Position numbers and translations under genes: made by a program | Notes under the pieces: model-generated | Database searches by the model: none | What the model was told of the DNA's origin: nothing | What the model saw: only the letters and a program-made list of their open reading frames with translations | NCBI RefSeq assembly: GCF_004123845.1 | Contig: NZ_NBDP01000042.1 | Location: 124,001 to 188,000, forward strand | Source: Allobosea sp. Tri-44 | Lineage (GTDB): Bacteria > Pseudomonadota > Alphaproteobacteria > Rhizobiales > Beijerinckiaceae | DNA length: 64,000 nt | Reading direction: 5' to 3' | In this document: positions 26,457 to 34,579 of the stretch, one piece after another | How positions within the stretch are numbered: the first letter of the stretch is position 1 | Layout of the letters: every line of letters begins with the position of its first letter

Positions 26457-27680
26457 ATGGACGCCCAGGACGCGCGCTATGCGCCGGATTCGCCCTATGC
26501 CTGGTTCAGGCTGGCGCTTGCCCTGCTGATCGGGACGGTGGCCTGCGTCGGCTCGTGGTCGGCCGTGGTGGTGGTGACGGCGGTGCAGCGGGAGTTCGGC
26601 GTCATGCGCGCCGATGCCTCGTTGCCCTACACCTTCGCCATGATCGGCTTCGGCATCGGCAACATCGTCATGGGGCGCCTGGTCGATCGCTTCGGCATCA
26701 TGTGGCCGATCGTGCTCGGCGCATGCTTGCTGGCCGCCGGCTATGCACTGGCATCCATATCCGGCACGCTCTGGCAGTTCACGCTGGCGCATGGCTTCCT
26801 GATCGGGCTCGGCGCCGCGACCGGGTTCTCGCCGCTGATCGCCGACCTGTCGCACTGGTTCAAGCGCTATCGCGGCCTCGCCGTCGTCTTCGGGGCGTCG
26901 GGCAGCTATCTCGCCGGCATGTTCTGGCCGCAGCTGATCAACTGGGGCGTCGAGACGCATGGCCTGCGCACGACGCATCTGTGGCTCGGCATTGCGGCGT
27001 TCGCGGTGATGATGCCGCTGGCGCCGCTGTTCCGACGCCGGCCGAATGCGGCGACCCTGGCGGCGGCCGAGGTGACGAGCGCCGGCGCACGCGGCAGCCT
27101 CGGGCTGTCGCCGAACCAGCTGCAGCTGCTGCTGGTCGTGGCGGGCTTCTGCTGCTGCGTCGCGATGTCGATGCCGCAGGTCCATATCGTCGCGTATTGC
27201 AGCGATCTCGGCTATGGCGTGGCGCGCGGCGCCGAGATGCTGACGGTGATGATGGCACTCGGCATCGTCAGCCGCGTCGGCTCGGGGTTCGTTGCTGACA
27301 AGATCGGCGGCACCGCGACGCTGGCCCTGTCCTCGCTGATGCAGGGCATGGCGCTCTTCCTCTATCTCTGGTTCGACGGGCTGAGCTCGCTCTTCGTCGT
27401 CACCGCCATCTTCGGCCTGTTCCAGGGCGGGATCGTGCCGATGTATGCGGTGGCGATCCGCGACTACATGCCGCCGCGCGAGGCGGGGGCGCGCATCGGC
27501 GTGGTGATGTCGGCGACGATCTTCGGCATGGCCTTCGGCGGCTGGGTCTCGGGATTGATCTTCGACGCGACCTCGTCCTACCGGCTCGCCTTCCTCAATG
27601 GCCTCGCCTGGAACCTGGTCAATCTCGCGATCGTCTGCTGGCTGATGCTGAAGGCGCGACCGAAGCTGGCGGTGGCGTGA
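26457..27680 (+). CDS. MFS transporter, oxalate/formate-antiporter-like
   Basis: A 407-residue protein with twelve predicted helices. Between helices 2 and 3 is GRLVDRFGIMWPIV (family GxLxDRxGxR), and the repeat of the motif in the second half is FVADKIGGTATL. SHWFKRYRGLAVVFGASG is typical of the monocarboxylate/oxalate-formate antiporter branch. GAGGAA precedes the ATG at 26457. The substrate is probably an organic anion. A long palindrome lies just after the stop and may terminate transcription. Confidence 0.87.
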   Translation: MDAQDARYAPDSPYAWFRLALALLIGTVACVGSWSAVVVVTAVQREFGVMRADASLPYTFAMIGFGIGNIVMGRLVDRFGIMWPIVLGACLLAAGYALASISGTLWQFTLAHGFLIGLGAATGFSPLIADLSHWFKRYRGLAVVFGASGSYLAGMFWPQLINWGVETHGLRTTHLWLGIAAFAVMMPLAPLFRRRPNAATLAAAEVTSAGARGSLGLSPNQLQLLLVVAGFCCCVAMSMPQVHIVAYCSDLGYGVARGAEMLTVMMALGIVSRVGSGFVADKIGGTATLALSSLMQGMALFLYLWFDGLSSLFVVTAIFGLFQGGIVPMYAVAIRDYMPPREAGARIGVVMSATIFGMAFGGWVSGLIFDATSSYRLAFLNGLAWNLVNLAIVCWLMLKARPKLAVA

Positions 27681-27688
27681 CACCCACA

Positions 27689-27803
27689 GCCCTCATCCTG
27701 AGGAGCAGACGTCAGGCTGCGTCTTGAAGGATGCTCCAGCTGGTTCTGGAGCCTCCGGAAGCATCCTTCGAGACGCCGCTTCGCGGCTCCTCAGGATGAG
27801 GGC
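27689..27803. repeat. 115-nt nested palindromic repeat element
   Basis: The outer arms GCCCTCATCCTGAGGAGC (27689-27706) and GCTCCTCAGGATGAGGGC (27786-27803) are perfect complements. The inner arms GCGTCTTGAAGGATGC (27719-27734) and GCATCCTTCGAGACGC (27761-27776) pair with one wobble. The sequence resembles dispersed intergenic palindromes found widely in Rhizobiales. It lies between convergent genes (MFS and VOC) and could terminate both. Confidence 0.75.
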
Positions 27804-27824
27804 TCCACTTGGTCCGGCTCTCGG

Positions 27825-28244
27825 TCAGGCCGAGGCAGCACCCGGCCGGTAGGTGCCGAAGCACCAGATGTGGCCTTCCGGGTCCTTGCAGATGAAGTCG
27901 CGGCTGCCATAGGTCTGATCGCGCGGCTCCATGCAGATTTCGGCGCCGGCCTTGCGGGCGCGCTCGCAGAGCGCATCGATATCGGTCGTCGCGATATAGG
28001 GCGAGGCGGTGGTGCCGCCGAGCTCGGCCGGTGTCTGGACGAGCTTGGCGAAGTCGGTGCCCTCGCTCGAGCCGAACATCACGATGCCTTCGCCGAGGCG
28101 CAGCTCGGCATGCAGGACCTTGCTGCCATCATCCGAGAGGAAGACGGCGTGCTTCTCGAAGCCGAAGGCCTCGACGAGCCAGTCGACCATCTTGACTGCA
28201 TCGCGGTAGCGCAGGCTGAAATAGATGGCGGCGGGTTGCGACAT
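27825..28244 (-). CDS. VOC superfamily protein (glyoxalase-like)
   Basis: A 139-residue PhnB-type VOC protein: YFSLRYRDAVKMVDWLVEAFGF, HAELRLGEGIVMFGSS, and a C-terminal half with DPEGHIWCFGTYRP, where the Glu is the usual metal ligand. AGGAGAAAG precedes the ATG. The DNA immediately upstream is a copy of the 3' end of the AraC gene at 29000, so this gene once followed an araC gene directly; the present gap is a duplication scar. Function is unknown, possibly resistance or metabolite cleavage. Confidence 0.83.
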   Translation of the reverse strand: MSQPAAIYFSLRYRDAVKMVDWLVEAFGFEKHAVFLSDDGSKVLHAELRLGEGIVMFGSSEGTDFAKLVQTPAELGGTTASPYIATTDIDALCERARKAGAEICMEPRDQTYGSRDFICKDPEGHIWCFGTYRPGAASA

Positions 28245-28245
28245 G

Positions 28246-28348
28246 GCTTTCTCCTGTTCGGCGGCCCCAGAGAAGTGGGTGGGATGGTCGCCGTCTTGAA
28301 CGAATCGGACGTCAGGCCGGCTCCAGAATGTCCCGCGGCCGGCATCGC
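28246..28348. repeat. Direct repeat copy 1 (relic of araC 3' end)
   Basis: 103 nt that match 28934-29037 at roughly 90% by eye. On the minus strand it includes a broken version of the last codons of the AraC gene, ending in a CTGGAGCCGGCCTGA segment, plus the ribosome site AGGAGAAAG that still serves the VOC gene. A small indel puts the relic out of frame. Confidence 0.75.
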
Positions 28349-28381
28349 TGCCGGCCCTCTAAGTTCGCCGAGAGCTCCCGC

Positions 28382-28768
28382 TCAGAAGCGTCGCGTCCGC
28401 ATCGTGCCGATGCGGGGATCGCGCAGCATCAGCCGGCCGAAATGAAGGGCCTGCTCAACGGTCTTCGCCGGCACGACAGCGATCTCGGCATCCTCGCCGG
28501 ACTCGATAATCCGCTTCATCACGAGCTGGTGGGTGTTCGGCTTATGCTTGCTCTCGTCCCACGGAATGAACTGCATGTTGATCGCATCGCGCAGGCTGTC
28601 CATGCCGGTGAAGTTCAAGTAGATGCACTCGCCGCGATGATACGTCAGAAAGATGCCGCAATCGGGCAGGGCTTCATCAGTGAAGTGGAGGGTCACTTTG
28701 CCGTCCGCGACCTTGGCGGTGGCAGCATGGACGAGGTCGAGTTCGACCGTCTGCTGGTGAGCAGTCAT
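28382..28768 (-). CDS. Conserved-looking protein of unknown function
   Basis: A 128-residue soluble protein with no signal or membrane segment: MTAHQQTVELDLVHAATAKV at the N-terminus, DCGIFLTYHRGECIYLNFTG in the middle and HQLVMKRIIESGEDAEIAVVPA near the C-terminus. AAAGGAG precedes the ATG. It sits between the two halves of a duplicated AraC-VOC cassette, so it may have arrived with, or caused, the rearrangement. I do not recognise a family. Confidence 0.6.
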   Translation of the reverse strand: MTAHQQTVELDLVHAATAKVADGKVTLHFTDEALPDCGIFLTYHRGECIYLNFTGMDSLRDAINMQFIPWDESKHKPNTHQLVMKRIIESGEDAEIAVVPAKTVEQALHFGRLMLRDPRIGTMRTRRF

Positions 28769-28900
28769 GGTAGGCTCCTTTGGTTCCGAGCAAGCGGCTC
28801 AGCGGCGCGTCCGATACGATATCGCAGCGGCATGCGTGTCGACTAGCGGGTCACGTAAAGTATATCAACCAGTATTATTTGCCTGAATACCGAGCCCGCA

Positions 28901-28936
28901 GCGCCTCGATCGCAATTCGGCATGGACGACCTTGCT
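28901..28936 (-). pseudogene. Relic of a second VOC gene downstream of araC
   Basis: On the minus strand GCAAGGTCGTCCATGCCGAA follows the AGGAGAAA ribosome site directly. It matches codons about 41-51 of the intact VOC gene (SKVLHAELRLGE, DNA 28091-28124). The first 40 codons, including the start, are deleted and no later VOC sequence remains. Confidence 0.55.
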
Positions 28937-29037
28937 TTCTCCTGTTCGGCCGCCCCAGAGAAGCGGGTCGGATGGTCGCCGTCTTGAACGAATCGGACTT
29001 CAAGCCGGTTCCAGAATGCCGTCGCGGCCGGCATCGC
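28934..29037. repeat. Direct repeat copy 2 (includes intact araC 3' end)
   Basis: The partner of 28246-28348, 688 nt away in the same orientation. This copy keeps the true end of the AraC reading frame (stop at 29000-29002). Together the copies show a tandem AraC-VOC duplication with complementary losses. Confidence 0.75.
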
Positions 29038-29812
29038 GCCGCGTCAGCGCCACTGGCGGCAGGCCGCTTAGCGCGGTGAACTCGCGGGTCAGATGAGCCT
29101 GGTCGGCATAGCCGGCCTCGTGCGCGATCCCGGCCCAGCTCCGACTGCACGGCATCGCGGCAAGGCGGCGCGCATGCTCGAAACGCTGGATACGGGCGAT
29201 GGTCTTCGGCCCGGCGCCGGTCTCGCTGGCGAAACGCCGGGTCAGGTGGCGCTCGCTCCAGCCAGTGGTCGCTGCAAGCTCGCGCATGCGGCCCCTGCCG
29301 CGCCGCGCTGCCAGCCAGGCGAGGCCGGCGGCGACTTCCGGCGACAGGCTGCGCCCGCGCGCCAGCCTCTGGCCGATGACGCGGTCGAGCAAAGCGAAGC
29401 ACTCGGCCCAGGACCGGCACTCGCGCAGGCGCGGACCGAGATGGCGCAACTCGCCGAGATCGTCGAGGTCGACGATGCGGCCGGCCATGTCGCGCTGGTC
29501 GAGCTGGAAGAAGCCATAGGCGCCGGCCAGGGTGAAATCGACCTGCACACAGGCGGCGAGGCCGGTGGAGGAGACCAGGACGGGGCGGTCGATCAGGCCG
29601 GCTGCGAAGCCTTGCGGCGCGGTGCTTTGCCCGCCAGCGACGGACAGCGCGAAGGGTGCGGCGAAGTTGACGATCAGCGGCAAGACGAGCACGGGCACTT
29701 CGCGACGCAGGACCGGCTCGGCGCGGTGCTCGCGATAGCCGGTGTAGCCGAGCACGGCGCCCGCCAGATCGCGCCGCGGCGGCGCCCGCACCAGTTCCCA
29801 ATCCGCCTGCAT
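29000..29812 (-). CDS. AraC family transcriptional regulator
   Basis: A 270-residue regulator with an N-terminal effector domain and a C-terminal double HTH: RMRELAATTGWSERHLTRRFASETGAGPKTIARIQRFEHA, then WAGIAHEAGYADQAHLTREFTALSGLPP. The second HTH GYADQAHLTREF is the AraC hallmark. The start is ATG 29812; the long upstream extension is antisense to the MetE-like gene. It is divergent from that gene across 70 nt containing a 7-bp hairpin palindrome, and probably controls it and/or the lost downstream VOC gene. Confidence 0.85.
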   Translation of the reverse strand: MQADWELVRAPPRRDLAGAVLGYTGYREHRAEPVLRREVPVLVLPLIVNFAAPFALSVAGGQSTAPQGFAAGLIDRPVLVSSTGLAACVQVDFTLAGAYGFFQLDQRDMAGRIVDLDDLGELRHLGPRLRECRSWAECFALLDRVIGQRLARGRSLSPEVAAGLAWLAARRGRGRMRELAATTGWSERHLTRRFASETGAGPKTIARIQRFEHARRLAAMPCSRSWAGIAHEAGYADQAHLTREFTALSGLPPVALTRRDAGRDGILEPA

Positions 29813-29833
29813 TGCCGGCCCCGTGGTGTTCGG

Positions 29834-29853
29834 CCGATAGTGGCCCCTATCGG
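29834..29853. promoter_or_regulatory. Inverted repeat in araC / metE-like promoter region
   Basis: CCGATAG and CTATCGG flank a 6-nt spacer. It is the only clear dyad in the 70-nt divergent promoter region, so it is a candidate operator, or a hairpin in the leader of the MetE-like mRNA. Confidence 0.45.
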
Positions 29854-29882
29854 ATGTCGGCTCAACGGCAAAGGGAAACGCC

Positions 29883-30908
29883 ATGCTTCTGACCACGCTC
29901 GCCGGCAGCCTGCCGAAGCCGCTCTGGCTGGCGGAGCCCGAGCGGCTCTGGGCGCCCTGGAAGCTGGACGGAGAGGCGCTGGAAGCCGGCAAGCGCGACG
30001 CAACCATTCTCTCGGTCAAGCTGCAGGAGGATGCCGGGCTCGACATCGTCGGCGATGGCGAGCAGGCGCGGGTGCATTTCGTCCACGGCTTCCTCGCCAA
30101 TCTCGACGGCATCGACTTCGCCAAGAAGACGATCATGGGCATCCGCAACAACCGCTACGAGGCGGAGGTGCCGACGGTGACCGGGCCGATCCGGCGCAAG
30201 GGCGCGGTCCACCGGATGGAGGCGGAAGCGGCGCGGGCGCACACGAAGCGCAAGCTCAAGTTCACGCTGCCGGGGCCGATGACGATCGTCGACACCATCG
30301 CCGACGAGCACTATGGCCGGCGCGAGGACCTTGCCATGGCCTTCGCTGCGGCCCTGAACGAGGAGGCGAAGGAGCTTCAGGGGCTCGGCGTCGACGTGAT
30401 CCAGTTCGATGAGCCGGCCTTCAACGTCTATATGGGCGCGGTGGCCGAGTGGGGCATCGCCTGCCTGGAGCGGGCGGCGCAGGGGCTGTCCGTCACCACG
30501 GCGGTCCACATCTGCTATGGCTACGGCATCAAGGCCAATATCGACTGGAAGGCGACCCTCGGCGAGCAATGGCGTCACTATGAGGAGACCTTTCCGGTGA
30601 TCGCCAGGAGCTCGATCGACCAGGTCTCGCTCGAATGCCGCAATTCGAAGGTGCCGCTCGAGCTGATCAGGCTGCTTGACGGCAAGGATGTGCTGGCGGG
30701 TGCGATCGACGTCGCCAGCAACGCCATCGAAACCCCGGAAGAGGTGGCGGCGACGATCCGCGCAGCACTCGCCTTCGTCGCTCCCGAGAAGCTCTACCCT
30801 TGCACGAATTGCGGCCTGGCACCGATGCCCTTCGATGTCGCCTATGGCAAGTTGGCGGCGCTTGCGGCCGGCGCCGCCCTCGTACGCCGAGAGCTCGGCC
30901 GCGGCTGA
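29883..30908 (+). CDS. MetE C-terminal-type methyltransferase (core methionine synthase-like)
   Basis: A 341-residue barrel equal to the catalytic half of cobalamin-independent methionine synthase: TTLAGSLPKPLWLAEPERLW at the N-terminus, VDVIQFDEPAFN, and the zinc ligands in VHICYGYG (His, Cys), SLECRNS (Glu) and CTNCGLAPMP (Cys). It lacks the N-terminal half of MetE. Short proteins of this kind include the folate-independent core-MetE families; which donor this one uses is not evident. A MesX (DUF1852) partner, expected for MesD, is not in the neighbourhood. AAGGGAAACGCC precedes the ATG. Confidence 0.82.
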   Translation: MLLTTLAGSLPKPLWLAEPERLWAPWKLDGEALEAGKRDATILSVKLQEDAGLDIVGDGEQARVHFVHGFLANLDGIDFAKKTIMGIRNNRYEAEVPTVTGPIRRKGAVHRMEAEAARAHTKRKLKFTLPGPMTIVDTIADEHYGRREDLAMAFAAALNEEAKELQGLGVDVIQFDEPAFNVYMGAVAEWGIACLERAAQGLSVTTAVHICYGYGIKANIDWKATLGEQWRHYEETFPVIARSSIDQVSLECRNSKVPLELIRLLDGKDVLAGAIDVASNAIETPEEVAATIRAALAFVAPEKLYPCTNCGLAPMPFDVAYGKLAALAAGAALVRRELGRG

Positions 30909-30918
30909 AAGGATCACG

Positions 30919-31290
30919 ATGCCGCGCCTGATGCAATTCGAGCGCCGCCACGAGCGGCTGGTGCCGATACGGCGCTTTGCCTTGCGCATGGGGCGGGCGA
31001 TGCTGCTCTGGCTGGCGCTCACCATGGCCGGCCTCGGCATCGGCATGATCGGCTATGCCGCCAGTGAGGGCATGAGCGCGACCGACGCCTTCGTTAATGC
31101 AGCGATGATCCTCTCCGGCATGGGGCCGGTCAGCGAACTCAAGAGCGAAGCAGGCAAGCTCTTCGCCGGCGTCTACGCGATCTTCTCAGGCCTGTTTGTG
31201 GTGATAGCTACAGGCTTCGTACTGGCGCCGATCCTGCATCGTGTGCTCCACTCCTTCCATATCGAGGAAGGGAAGGGCAACGATGACTGA
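30919..31290 (+). CDS. Two-helix ion-channel-like membrane protein, atypical filter
   Basis: A 123-residue protein with two transmembrane helices, MLLWLALTMAGLGIGMIGYA (about 31-50) and LFAGVYAIFSGLFVVIATGF (about 80-100), separated by a short re-entrant-like segment, AFVNAAMILSGMGPVSEL. The layout matches the Ion_trans_2 (KcsA-type) fold, but the selectivity filter TVGYG is replaced by SGMGP. AAAGGA lies before the ATG. It follows the MetE-like gene by 10 nt and overlaps the thioesterase gene by 8 nt, so the three form an operon. Channel function is doubtful. Confidence 0.65.
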   Translation: MPRLMQFERRHERLVPIRRFALRMGRAMLLWLALTMAGLGIGMIGYAASEGMSATDAFVNAAMILSGMGPVSELKSEAGKLFAGVYAIFSGLFVVIATGFVLAPILHRVLHSFHIEEGKGNDD

Positions 31291-31693
31291 GCCTGGCGTC
31301 AATCCTGCCGAGGAACCGTGCGGCACGCTGACCGTGCGCACCATCGCCATGCCGGCGGACACCAACGCCAATGGCGACATCTTCGGCGGCTGGGTGATGT
31401 CGCGCATGGACCAGGCCGGCGGCATTGCCGGGGTCGAGCGGGCGCAGGGACGTGTGGTGACCGTCGCGGTCGAGGCCATGACCTTCATCCGCCCGGTCAA
31501 GGTCGGCGACGTGCTCAGCGTCTACACCTCGGTCAAGTCGGTTGGCCGGACCTCGATGAAGATCCAGGTCGAGGCCTGGGCCAAGCGCTTCCGCACTACG
31601 CTCCACGAGAAGGTCACCGACGCGAGCTTCACCTTCGTCGCGATAGACGATGACGGCCGGCCGCGGCCGGTGCCACCGGTGTCGGAAGGCTGA
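31283..31693 (+). CDS. Acyl-CoA thioesterase, YciA-like hotdog fold
   Basis: A 136-residue hotdog enzyme. MPADTNANGDIFGGWVMSRMDQAGG holds the catalytic Asp of the YciA/BFIT class (NxxGDxFGGWxMxxMD), followed by VTVAVEAMTFIRPVKVGDVLSVY. Such enzymes hydrolyse short to medium acyl-CoAs and work as hexamers in the cytoplasm. It overlaps the upstream gene by 8 nt, indicating translational coupling. Substrate range is not predictable from sequence. Confidence 0.9.
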   Translation: MTEPGVNPAEEPCGTLTVRTIAMPADTNANGDIFGGWVMSRMDQAGGIAGVERAQGRVVTVAVEAMTFIRPVKVGDVLSVYTSVKSVGRTSMKIQVEAWAKRFRTTLHEKVTDASFTFVAIDDDGRPRPVPPVSEG

Positions 31694-32055
31694 TTTTCGC
31701 GCCCCAAATCCTAACGGAACCTGAACCGGCCCGCAGGCCGAGTGATTCAGAAGAATCCGGCAACTTAAGCGTTCTTTAAGCGAACCTCCGCAATTCTGCC
31801 GTCGATCGATCCATCGGGATCGGTCGGCCTGGGGCTGGGAGGTCCTGCATGATCGATCGCCGTCGCATGTCGGCCGGCGTGGTCCGGCTCGCGCCGCCGC
31901 TTGCACGCGGCACGATCGAGCCGGCGAGCCTTTGCCCCGCATTTTTCCAAGCGCATCCATTTCACGGCTGACCATCGTCGGCCGCCGCCTCTCGTCCGTG
32001 ATCCGCTACCGGTCAGCGCCGCGCTGCCGGGCTTGTCTTCAGGAGTACCGTGTCA
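31694..32055. other. Intergenic region before the chemoreceptor gene
   Basis: 362 nt without a convincing gene. The only notable element is the CtrA-type site at 31765-31779. The rest is ordinary GC-rich sequence, ending in AGGAG (32041-32045), the ribosome site of the chemoreceptor. Confidence 0.6.
31765..31779. promoter_or_regulatory. CtrA-type binding site
   Basis: TTAA, seven bases (GCGTTCT), TTAA: an exact match to the TTAA-N7-TTAA CtrA box of alphaproteobacteria. It lies 277 nt before the chemoreceptor start; motility and chemotaxis genes are typical members of the CtrA regulon. Confidence 0.55.
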
Positions 32056-34458
32056 ATGTCGAAGACTGAGAAGCCTGCGCGCCAGAAGGCGTCGCGTGTC
32101 GGCATCGCCGCCCGCATCTATGCGGCGCTCGGCGTCCTGACGGTGTTGACGATCGCAGCTTCGCTGGTCGCATGGTTCTCCTATGGCCGGGTCGGCAGCA
32201 CGGTTGCCGACATGGTCGAGCGCAAGATGCCGGTGGTCGAGCTTGCGCTTGAACTGTCGCAGGCCGCCACGGCCTCGACGGCGCTGGCGCCGCGCTTCAT
32301 GGAAGTGCAGAGCGTGCGCGAGCGGGCGGCCCTGACCGGCGAGTTCGACAAGGTCGAAGCCCGGCAGTTCGACCTGGTTCGCAAGATCGGCGAGCAGGGC
32401 AATGTCGACAACAAGAAGGCTCAGAGCGCTCTCGACGGACTCTCGCGCCAGATCAACGACATCAACGACCTGACCGGCGAGCGCCTGCGCGTCGCCTCGG
32501 AAGCGGCAGCGGCGCTGGAGAAGCTCGGCAAGGCCTACGACGCCTTCGTCAAGGCGGCGAGCGGCGAGGCCGAGCAGGCCAAGTTCGCGGTGACCTTCGG
32601 GCTCGACGATCTCGCCGTGCTTTCCGGCGAGGCGCTGACCGGTGCGGTCAAGACGCTGATGGACCGCGACTTCGCGATCTTCGACCTGGCCCGCACGCTG
32701 CAGGCCAATGTCAACGAGATGGTCGGCGTTCTCCGCGAGATCGCGCAGATCAACGACAAGGAGAAGCTCAGCCTTGCCCGCGAGCGCTTCAACGGCATCG
32801 CCTATCGGCTGCGGACCCTGCTGGCCGACGCCGAGAAGATCACCTCGAACAAGGCGCGAGCCAAGACGGTCGAGGACCTGATCGCGGTCGGCGAAGGCAG
32901 CGAGGGGCTTGTCGATATCCGCACCCGCGACATCACCACCCGCGAAGGCATTACCCGGGGATTGAAGGAGGTTGATCAGGCGGCCGCCCAACTGCGCCGC
33001 GAGGTCGATGGACTGGTGCAGGGTGCGCGCGGCGAGGCGCAGGCGGCCGTCGTTTCGACGCAGGCGCTGATCGAGACGAGCAAGCTCTGGCTCGGCATCA
33101 TCGGCCTTGGCTCGCTCATCGTCGCGCTGGCGCTGGCGCTGTTCTATGTCCGGCGCCAGATCGTTGGCCGCCTCAACCGGCTCTGGGCTGCGACCCGGGC
33201 GATCGCCGATGGGCAGCTCGAAACCCAGGTCGAGACCAAGGGCAATGACGAGATCGCCGACATCTCGAAGAGCGTCCTGCTCTTCCGCGACAATGCGGTG
33301 GCGCTGCGCGCTGCCGAGCTCGCCAAGGTCGAGGACGAGGAGCGCGCCCGCGAGCAGCGCCAGCAGATGATGGCGGAGCTCGGTGAAGCCTTCGGCGTGG
33401 TCGTCGCGGCGGCGGCTCAGGGCGATTTCAGCCGGCGTGTTGCCGCCAACTTCGCCGATGCCGAGCTCAATGCGCTTGCCGGTTCGGTCAACGAACTGCT
33501 GGAGACGGTCCAGGCCGGCCTGTCCGAGACCTGCGAAGTCCTCGGCCACCTGTCGGACGGCCGCCTGGTCGCCCGCGTCGAGGGCCGTTACCAGGGCGCC
33601 TTCGCCGAGCTCAAGAACGGCACGAACAGCCTGGCAGGCGAGTTCGAGAGCACGCTGGCGCGCCTGTCGGAGACCGTCTCGGCCGTGCGCAGCGCGACCA
33701 GCGAGATCCTCGACGGCGTCACCGATCTCGCCGAGCGCACCAGCGAAGAGAGCAACGCCGTCTCGGTGGCGACCAACCAGCTCGGCGCCTTCGCCAGCAA
33801 TGTCCAGAAGACGGCCAAGGACGCCGCTCAGGCGGTCGGCATGGCCCAGAGCGCCGAAGAGCGCGCCCAGCAGGGTGAGCAGGTCGTCGCCTCGGCGCTG
33901 GAAGCGATGCACCGCATCCGCGTCTCCTCCAGCAAGATCTCTGAGGTGATCTCGATGATCGACGAGATCGCCTTCCAGACCAACCTGCTGGCGCTCAACG
34001 CCGCGGTCGAGGCGGCTCGCGCCGGCGATGCCGGCAAGGGCTTCGCGGTCGTCGCCAGCGAGGTGCGCAGCCTCGCCAAGCGCTCGGCCGACGCCTCGAA
34101 CGACGTCAAGAAGCTGGTCGAGGCGGCCCATGGCGACGTCAAGGTCGGCGTCGGCCTGGTCGAGCAGAGCTCGGCCGTGTTCGGCAGCATCCTGACCTCG
34201 GTCAACGATCTCTCGGCGCTGATGAACGGCATCTCGCAGACCGCCCGCGGCCAGGCGACCGATGTCTCGACGATCAACCGCGAAATCGACGGCATCGGCA
34301 CCATGGCGCACCAGAACGCGGCGCTGGTCGAGGAGACCAACGCCGCGCTCGCCTTGACCGACGAGCAGACACGCTCGCTCACCGAGCACATCTCCCGCTT
34401 CAGCTTCCGCGAGGGCGGAGCGGGCGAGCACGAGGACGAGCACGCCAGGGCCGCGTGA
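32056..34458 (+). CDS. Methyl-accepting chemotaxis protein
   Basis: An 800-residue chemoreceptor. TM1 is at about residues 20-45, a large all-helical periplasmic domain of about 290 residues follows (the size of a bimodular four-helix sensor), and TM2 is LWLGIIGLGSLIVALALALF (about 344-366). Then come a HAMP domain (LWAATRAIADGQLETQVE), a second HAMP-like stretch (EVLGHLSDGRLVARVEG), and the signalling domain with the conserved hairpin tip DEIAFQTNLLALNAAVEAAR followed by GFAVVASEVRSLAKRS. ATG 32056 is 10 nt from AGGAG; GTG 32050 is possible. No CheR-tethering pentapeptide is at the C-terminus. The ligand is unknown. Confidence 0.93.
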   Translation: MSKTEKPARQKASRVGIAARIYAALGVLTVLTIAASLVAWFSYGRVGSTVADMVERKMPVVELALELSQAATASTALAPRFMEVQSVRERAALTGEFDKVEARQFDLVRKIGEQGNVDNKKAQSALDGLSRQINDINDLTGERLRVASEAAAALEKLGKAYDAFVKAASGEAEQAKFAVTFGLDDLAVLSGEALTGAVKTLMDRDFAIFDLARTLQANVNEMVGVLREIAQINDKEKLSLARERFNGIAYRLRTLLADAEKITSNKARAKTVEDLIAVGEGSEGLVDIRTRDITTREGITRGLKEVDQAAAQLRREVDGLVQGARGEAQAAVVSTQALIETSKLWLGIIGLGSLIVALALALFYVRRQIVGRLNRLWAATRAIADGQLETQVETKGNDEIADISKSVLLFRDNAVALRAAELAKVEDEERAREQRQQMMAELGEAFGVVVAAAAQGDFSRRVAANFADAELNALAGSVNELLETVQAGLSETCEVLGHLSDGRLVARVEGRYQGAFAELKNGTNSLAGEFESTLARLSETVSAVRSATSEILDGVTDLAERTSEESNAVSVATNQLGAFASNVQKTAKDAAQAVGMAQSAEERAQQGEQVVASALEAMHRIRVSSSKISEVISMIDEIAFQTNLLALNAAVEAARAGDAGKGFAVVASEVRSLAKRSADASNDVKKLVEAAHGDVKVGVGLVEQSSAVFGSILTSVNDLSALMNGISQTARGQATDVSTINREIDGIGTMAHQNAALVEETNAALALTDEQTRSLTEHISRFSFREGGAGEHEDEHARAA

Positions 34459-34495
34459 CGCCCGGCGCGAACGACAGCATCCATCCTGCAGTCCG

Positions 34496-34523
34496 ACGCC
34501 CTCCGCCGCAAGGCGGGGGGCGT
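34496..34523 (+). terminator. Hairpin after the chemoreceptor gene
   Basis: ACGCCCTCCGCC, loop GCAA, GGCGGGGGGCGT: a 12-bp stem with one G-T wobble, 38 nt after the stop. The T-tract is poor, so termination strength is uncertain. Confidence 0.6.
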
Positions 34524-34564
34524 TGCGCTTGTCCGGCTTGCGAAGTCGAGAAGCGATCTCTATT

Positions 34565-34579
34565 TTAGAATAATTCTAA
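34565..34579. promoter_or_regulatory. Irr-type iron control element (ICE) at mbfA
   Basis: TTAGAATAATTCTAA is a perfect 15-bp palindrome with a single central base and matches the rhizobial ICE core (TTAGAA-N-TTCTAA type). It ends 1 nt before the AAGGAG ribosome site, so bound repressor would sit at or just after the transcription start. In Bradyrhizobium and Agrobacterium, Irr represses mbfA through such a site under iron limitation. Confidence 0.8.

Noticed and set aside
32053..34443. 796-codon open frame antisense to the chemoreceptor gene
   Set aside because: It is an exact shadow of the sense gene caused by high third-position GC; the composition (Asp/Arg/Leu/Gly-rich) is not protein-like and no motif is present.
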